Below are positions 60,846-64,000 of a stretch of 64,000 nucleotides of DNA, piece by piece. The stretch lies in the NCBI RefSeq assembly GCF_019457595.1, contig NZ_CP080419.1, positions 2,418,001-2,482,000 on the forward strand, given 5' to 3'. The position numbers and the translations under genes were made by a program. Within the stretch, counting starts at the first letter, position 1. Every line of letters begins with the position of its first letter. The notes beneath the pieces were generated by a model. The model ran no database searches and was not told the origin of the DNA. It saw nothing but the letters and a program-made list of their open reading frames with translations. Origin of the DNA: Shewanella psychrotolerans (GTDB lineage Bacteria > Pseudomonadota > Gammaproteobacteria > Enterobacterales > Shewanellaceae).

Positions 60846-61316
60846 ATGAACACCTTAGTTACTGGTGATACTGCACCAAGCTTTACGCTGCAAAATCAAA
60901 ATGATGAGTCCATCTCACTGCAAGATGCCTTAGAAGCGGGTCCTGTATTGGTCTATTTTTATCCTAAGGCATTGACACCAGGCTGCACAGTACAAGCTTG
61001 TGGGCTACGCGATAGCAAGCCGCAATTAGATGATCTTGCTGTAACCGTTTTTGGTATTAGCCCTGATCCAGTGGCTAAACTGGCACGCTTTGCCGATAAG
61101 CATCAACTTAACTTTTCACTATTAAGCGACGAAGACCATGCCATTGCAGATGCTTTTGGTGTTTGGGGTGAAAAAAAGTTTATGGGTAAGATCTACGATG
61201 GTATTCACCGTCTCAGCTTCTTAATCGGCCAAGATGGTAAAGTTGCTCATGTGTTTAATAAGTTTAAGACCAAAGATCACCACCAAGTCGTACTTGATTA
61301 TATCGAGCAACGCTAA
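60846..61316 (+). CDS. bcp: Thioredoxin-dependent peroxiredoxin (Bcp/PrxQ)
   Basis: 156 residues. The peroxidatic cysteine lies in TPGCTVQAC, and the second cysteine five residues later is the resolving one of the Bcp type. It reduces hydrogen and organic peroxides. It follows gcvR closely and is followed at 61344 by an insertion sequence, which may separate it from former downstream genes. Confidence 0.95.
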   Translation: MNTLVTGDTAPSFTLQNQNDESISLQDALEAGPVLVYFYPKALTPGCTVQACGLRDSKPQLDDLAVTVFGISPDPVAKLARFADKHQLNFSLLSDEDHAIADAFGVWGEKKFMGKIYDGIHRLSFLIGQDGKVAHVFNKFKTKDHHQVVLDYIEQR

Positions 61317-61415
61317 TCAGTTACCGCTAACATCTAAAAATCTAAAAGCCAGCAGTAGCTTAATGCCGATCAGTTAATGCCAATATGATCGGTTGACTGA
61401 TCTTTAAAAGCCGTC

Positions 61416-61453
61416 AAAATCCAGTACAGACTCTTGTTTGTACTGGATTTTTT
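61416..61453 (+). promoter_or_regulatory. Hairpin directly before the transposase start
   Basis: A perfect 13-bp stem (61416-61428 with 61439-61451) with a 10-nt loop and a T6 run ends two bases before the transposase ATG at 61455. It can act as a terminator or hide the ribosome-binding region when transcription enters from outside, a protection known from IS10 and IS50. Confidence 0.7.
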
Positions 61454-61454
61454 A

Positions 61455-62774
61455 ATGGAACTTTCTGAAGCTTTAGCGCGTACTTCTATCAATCGACCTA
61501 CTGAGTTCACCAATCTTGGGGAGCTTCTTTGTCCAGAGCTTATTCAAAACTGTTTACAATCCAATGGTGTAGCCACGCTTCGTAAGCGAAAATTACCTAT
61601 GGAGTCTATGATTTGGGCTGTTATCGGCATGGCTTTATTTCGGGGGGAGTCCGTTAGGCAACTGATTAATAAACTGGATATTATCCTCCCAAATAAGGTC
61701 GATTATGTTGCTCGAAGTGCTGTCACTCAGGCAAGAAAGAAATTGGGCAGTGACGTTGTAAAAGATATTTTTCGACAGACTCAAAAGAGATGGAACATGC
61801 TGGCTGAGCATCCACAATGGTGCGGCCTTAATCTTTATGGCGTGGACGGTGTCGTCTGGAGAACCCCTGATACACCTGAAAACGATAGCGCCTTTTCTCG
61901 CACGAGCAACCAATCGAGTAATGCTTCCTATCCTCAAGTTCGCATGGTGTGTCTAATGGAACTCAGTAGTCATCTGTTAGTCGACTCATCTTTTGGGAGT
62001 GTAGCTGAAAATGAAATGGCATTAGCCGCTAATCTCATCAACAATACGCCGGATAACAGTTTAACCCTGTTCGACCGGGGCTTTTACTCGTTGGGGTTAT
62101 TACATGACTGGTCACAAGCTGGCAGTAATAGACATTGGTTAATGCCATTGAAGAAGAATACACAATATGAAGTGGTACGTTCTTTAGGGCGACAAGATAA
62201 GCTTATCAGGCTAACCACAACCCCTCAATCTAGAAAGAAAAGGCCTGATTTACCTGAGTTTATGGAAGCACGTTTACTCACTAAAACAGTGAAAGGAAAA
62301 ACGCTGCAAATCATCACTTCACTCACAGAGCCAATGCGTTATCCATCAGGTGAAATCGTTGATTTATATGCACATCGATGGGAGATAGAGTTGGGGTACA
62401 GAGAGATGAAGCAGTATATGCTTGAAACTCGGTTTACACTCAGAAGTCAGCTTCCGGAATTAATTAGGCAGGAGTTGTGGGGAGTCCTTCTTGCGTATAA
62501 CTTGCTGAGATATAAGATGGTATTGATGGCACACTCATTAAAAGGGGTCTTCCCTAACCAATTGAGTTTTAGAGAAGCGTCGTCGCATATTATTTTTAAA
62601 CTATCCCAACTTCCTAGCATATCTCCCGGCAATATTCCTAAGGTAATCTTTGATATAGAAAAAAATGCAAAACAGTTTGTTTTAGAAGGAAAGAGGGAGC
62701 GTAGTTATCCTAGAGTGTTGAAGTGTTCGAAGGACCTATATCCCATAAAAAAGAAAGCCGTTCACGTTAAGTGA
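61455..62774 (+). CDS. IS4-family transposase
   Basis: 439 residues from ATG at 61455; a TTG 7 codons upstream lies in the hairpin loop. DDE catalytic region: first Asp in YGVDGVVW, second in LFDRGFYS, and the IS4 signature Y-2-R-3-E-6-K in [15 protein letters not shown]. All are intact, so it may be active. The N-terminal domain (residues 5-100) is the IS4 DNA-binding type. The stop lies inside a 9-bp stem hairpin (GCCGTTCAC/GTGAACGGC, 62757-62779). Confidence 0.94.
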   Translation: MELSEALARTSINRPTEFTNLGELLCPELIQNCLQSNGVATLRKRKLPMESMIWAVIGMALFRGESVRQLINKLDIILPNKVDYVARSAVTQARKKLGSDVVKDIFRQTQKRWNMLAEHPQWCGLNLYGVDGVVWRTPDTPENDSAFSRTSNQSSNASYPQVRMVCLMELSSHLLVDSSFGSVAENEMALAANLINNTPDNSLTLFDRGFYSLGLLHDWSQAGSNRHWLMPLKKNTQYEVVRSLGRQDKLIRLTTTPQSRKKRPDLPEFMEARLLTKTVKGKTLQIITSLTEPMRYPSGEIVDLYAHRWEIELGYREMKQYMLETRFTLRSQLPELIRQELWGVLLAYNLLRYKMVLMAHSLKGVFPNQLSFREASSHIIFKLSQLPSISPGNIPKVIFDIEKNAKQFVLEGKRERSYPRVLKCSKDLYPIKKKAVHVK

Positions 62775-62779
62775 ACGGC
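62757..62779 (+). terminator. Hairpin at the transposase stop
   Basis: A perfect 9-bp stem GCCGTTCAC/GTGAACGGC with loop GTTAA covers the transposase stop codon. No T-run follows directly, so it is a weak terminator at best. Confidence 0.55.
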
Positions 62780-62980
62780 ATTAAGCAGTAGCTGGCTTTT
62801 TTGTGTTCAAATTAATTGATATAAGACGATAACTGAGCGGCGATACGCCAGATTGTTAAACCAATAATACTATCTAAACAACACCCTGCTTTAGCCCTTT
62901 TTTAATCGTGGCCTTAAATACCTTACGCCGAAGCCCAATCAAAAAAACACATGATGAAATAGCAACTTTAAACGGACAAT

Positions 62981-63006
62981 AAAAAAGGAGCCTAAGCTCC
63001 TTTTTT
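62981..63006 (-). terminator. Terminator of the AI-2E family permease
   Basis: A6, stem GGAGC/GCTCC with loop CTAA, T6; it lies 13 bp after the permease stop and works on the minus strand. Confidence 0.88.
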
Positions 63007-63019
63007 ATCAACATAGTCG

Positions 63020-64000
63020 CTAAGCCGGCTGTTCACTGCTTTCTGGCACACTGGCCTTTGGCCATGCATTTATCACGGCTTTAACCAGGGACGCTAAAGG
63101 AATCGCAAAGAATACGCCCCATACACCCCACAGCCCACCGAAGACTAATACTGCCGCAATAATGAAAACAGGATGAAGATCAACTGCATCTGAAAATAAA
63201 ATAGGGACTAAAAGATTACCATCTAGCGCCTGAATAATCCCATAACCTAACATAAGATAGCCAAATTCAGGACTGACTCCCCATTGGAAAAATGCCACCA
63301 ATGCAATAGGTAGAGTCACTAAAGTCGCTCCTACATAAGGAATTAGCACTGAAAAACCGGTTAACACCCCAAGTAATGCGGCATAGCGCAGCTCCATGAT
63401 GGCAAAAAAGATATAAGTAGCCACACCAATAATAACAATCTCTATCACTTTGCCGCGGATATAATTAAAGATCTGTTGATTCATCTCTAACCAAACTTTA
63501 CGCGCTAACTCCCGGTTAGAAGGAATAAAACGTTTGCTACCTCGTAGCAATACATCCTTATCTTTTAAGAAAAAGAACACTAGTAAAGGCACTAAAATCG
63601 CGTAAACCATTAATACCAATAATGATGCAGAATAACCGATCAACTGCTTACCTAAGTCAAAAATATGTTGGGTATCAAGCAGTTTTTTCAACTCGCCCAC
63701 AGCAGAATCAAGCTGTTCAACCCCCAAAAACTGAGGATACTGTTCAGCGTACCCCTTTAAGGTAATTAAGCCTTTATCCAACATAGAAGGAAGATCAGTG
63801 ACTAGCGCGACCCCTTGCTTCCAGACGCTCGGAATTAAGCCGAAAGTCAGCATTAACATGACACCAATAAACAACACCAACACTAATGATGCTCCCGTTG
63901 TCCGATTAATACCCACTTTAACCATCTGTGCTACTGGCCATTCAAGTAAAAATGCCAGTACAAGTGCGACTAATAATGGAGCCAGTAAACCACCGGCAAA
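63020..64000 (-). CDS. AI-2E family transporter (PerM/YhhT-like), 5' end outside the window
   Basis: 326 residues are visible and the frame is open to the window edge (upstream residues include GGLLAPLLVALVLAFLLEWPV, a first helix), so the gene starts beyond 64000. About eight helices and the family segments KDKDVLLRGSKRFIPSN and LIPYVGATLVTLPIALV are present. The family was first tied to autoinducer-2 export, but many members move other substrates. The family is sure; the substrate is not. Confidence 0.93.
   Translation of the reverse strand, partial: FAGGLLAPLLVALVLAFLLEWPVAQMVKVGINRTTGASLVLVLFIGVMLMLTFGLIPSVWKQGVALVTDLPSMLDKGLITLKGYAEQYPQFLGVEQLDSAVGELKKLLDTQHIFDLGKQLIGYSASLLVLMVYAILVPLLVFFFLKDKDVLLRGSKRFIPSNRELARKVWLEMNQQIFNYIRGKVIEIVIIGVATYIFFAIMELRYAALLGVLTGFSVLIPYVGATLVTLPIALVAFFQWGVSPEFGYLMLGYGIIQALDGNLLVPILFSDAVDLHPVFIIAAVLVFGGLWGVWGVFFAIPLASLVKAVINAWPKASVPESSEQPA

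Larger units (their letters stand above)
61344..62800 (+). mobile_element. IS4-family insertion sequence (about 1,457 bp)
   Basis: Imperfect terminal inverted repeats: left AAAAGCCAGCAGTAGCTTAA at 61344, and the right end (reverse complement ending at 62800) AAAAGCCAGCTACTGCTTAA; both continue with ATGCCG and TCA-TTAA similarity. One transposase gene fills the element. No clear target-site duplication is seen next to the ends. It sits between bcp and the AI-2E family permease and does not break a recognised gene. Confidence 0.88.

Noticed and set aside
61320..62820. Target-site duplication around the IS4-family element
   Set aside because: The bases next to the proposed ends (CTAAAAATCT and TTGTGTTCAA) do not match at any usual length.

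Overview
The window looks like chromosomal DNA of a marine gammaproteobacterium, most probably Shewanella. The reasons are the gene order rsxABCDGE-nth, aspS-yebC-ruvC-ruvA-ruvB, cmoA-cmoB, a thiC-led thiamine operon with a fused thiD-thiE, and dapA-bamC divergent from gcvR-bcp, all with proteins of the expected type. No database search was run, so genus is inference. I saw no rRNA, tRNA, CRISPR array or prophage.

Layout. 1-1493: 3' part of a membrane-anchored degenerate GGDEF/EAL protein. 1589-8257: the Rsx/Rnf electron-transport operon and nth (endonuclease III). 8012-10998: a 2,820-bp insertion at nth that carries a second nth 3' end, an O6-alkylguanine methyltransferase, a PEP-mutase-family enzyme and a LysR regulator, and is bounded by a perfect 167-bp direct repeat of nth. 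10832-11086 is the displaced native nth tail. 11142-11972: a 27-residue YnhF-like membrane peptide and glyoxalase I. 12031-14541: a TonB-dependent receptor with a long AT-rich upstream region holding a near-consensus CRP site. 15513-20287: ruvB, ruvA, ruvC, yebC and aspS on the minus strand. 20639-23437: a three-SBP sensor with a decayed GGDEF domain. 23587-25307: cmoA and cmoB, which make the cmo5U tRNA modification.

25329-31262 is a tightly packed five-gene set: retropepsin-like lipoprotein, inactive transglutaminase with seven membrane helices, RimK-like ATP-grasp ligase and two exported proteins of unknown function, followed by a LysR gene. It is the best candidate here for a poorly described biochemical system. 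32236-33895: a SprA-related putative metalloprotease and a small partner. 33997-40455: thiC-thiDE-thiF-thiS-thiG-thiH behind a TPP riboswitch. 40979-43688: an unknown one-helix protein, a hemolysin III-family protein and a DTW-domain tRNA modification enzyme.

43896-49727: the SOS mutasome operon imuA-imuB-dnaE2 with a textbook LexA box. 49841-50327 appears to be decayed coding sequence. 50464-54641: an RND efflux pump (permease and adaptor). 55207-57585: a GAF-GGDEF-EAL protein flanked by two inverted copies of a ~280-bp MITE-like repeat. 58039-61316: bamC, dapA, gcvR and bcp. 61344-62800: an IS4-family insertion sequence with a hairpin just before the transposase start. 63020-64000: an AI-2E family permease running off the end of the window.
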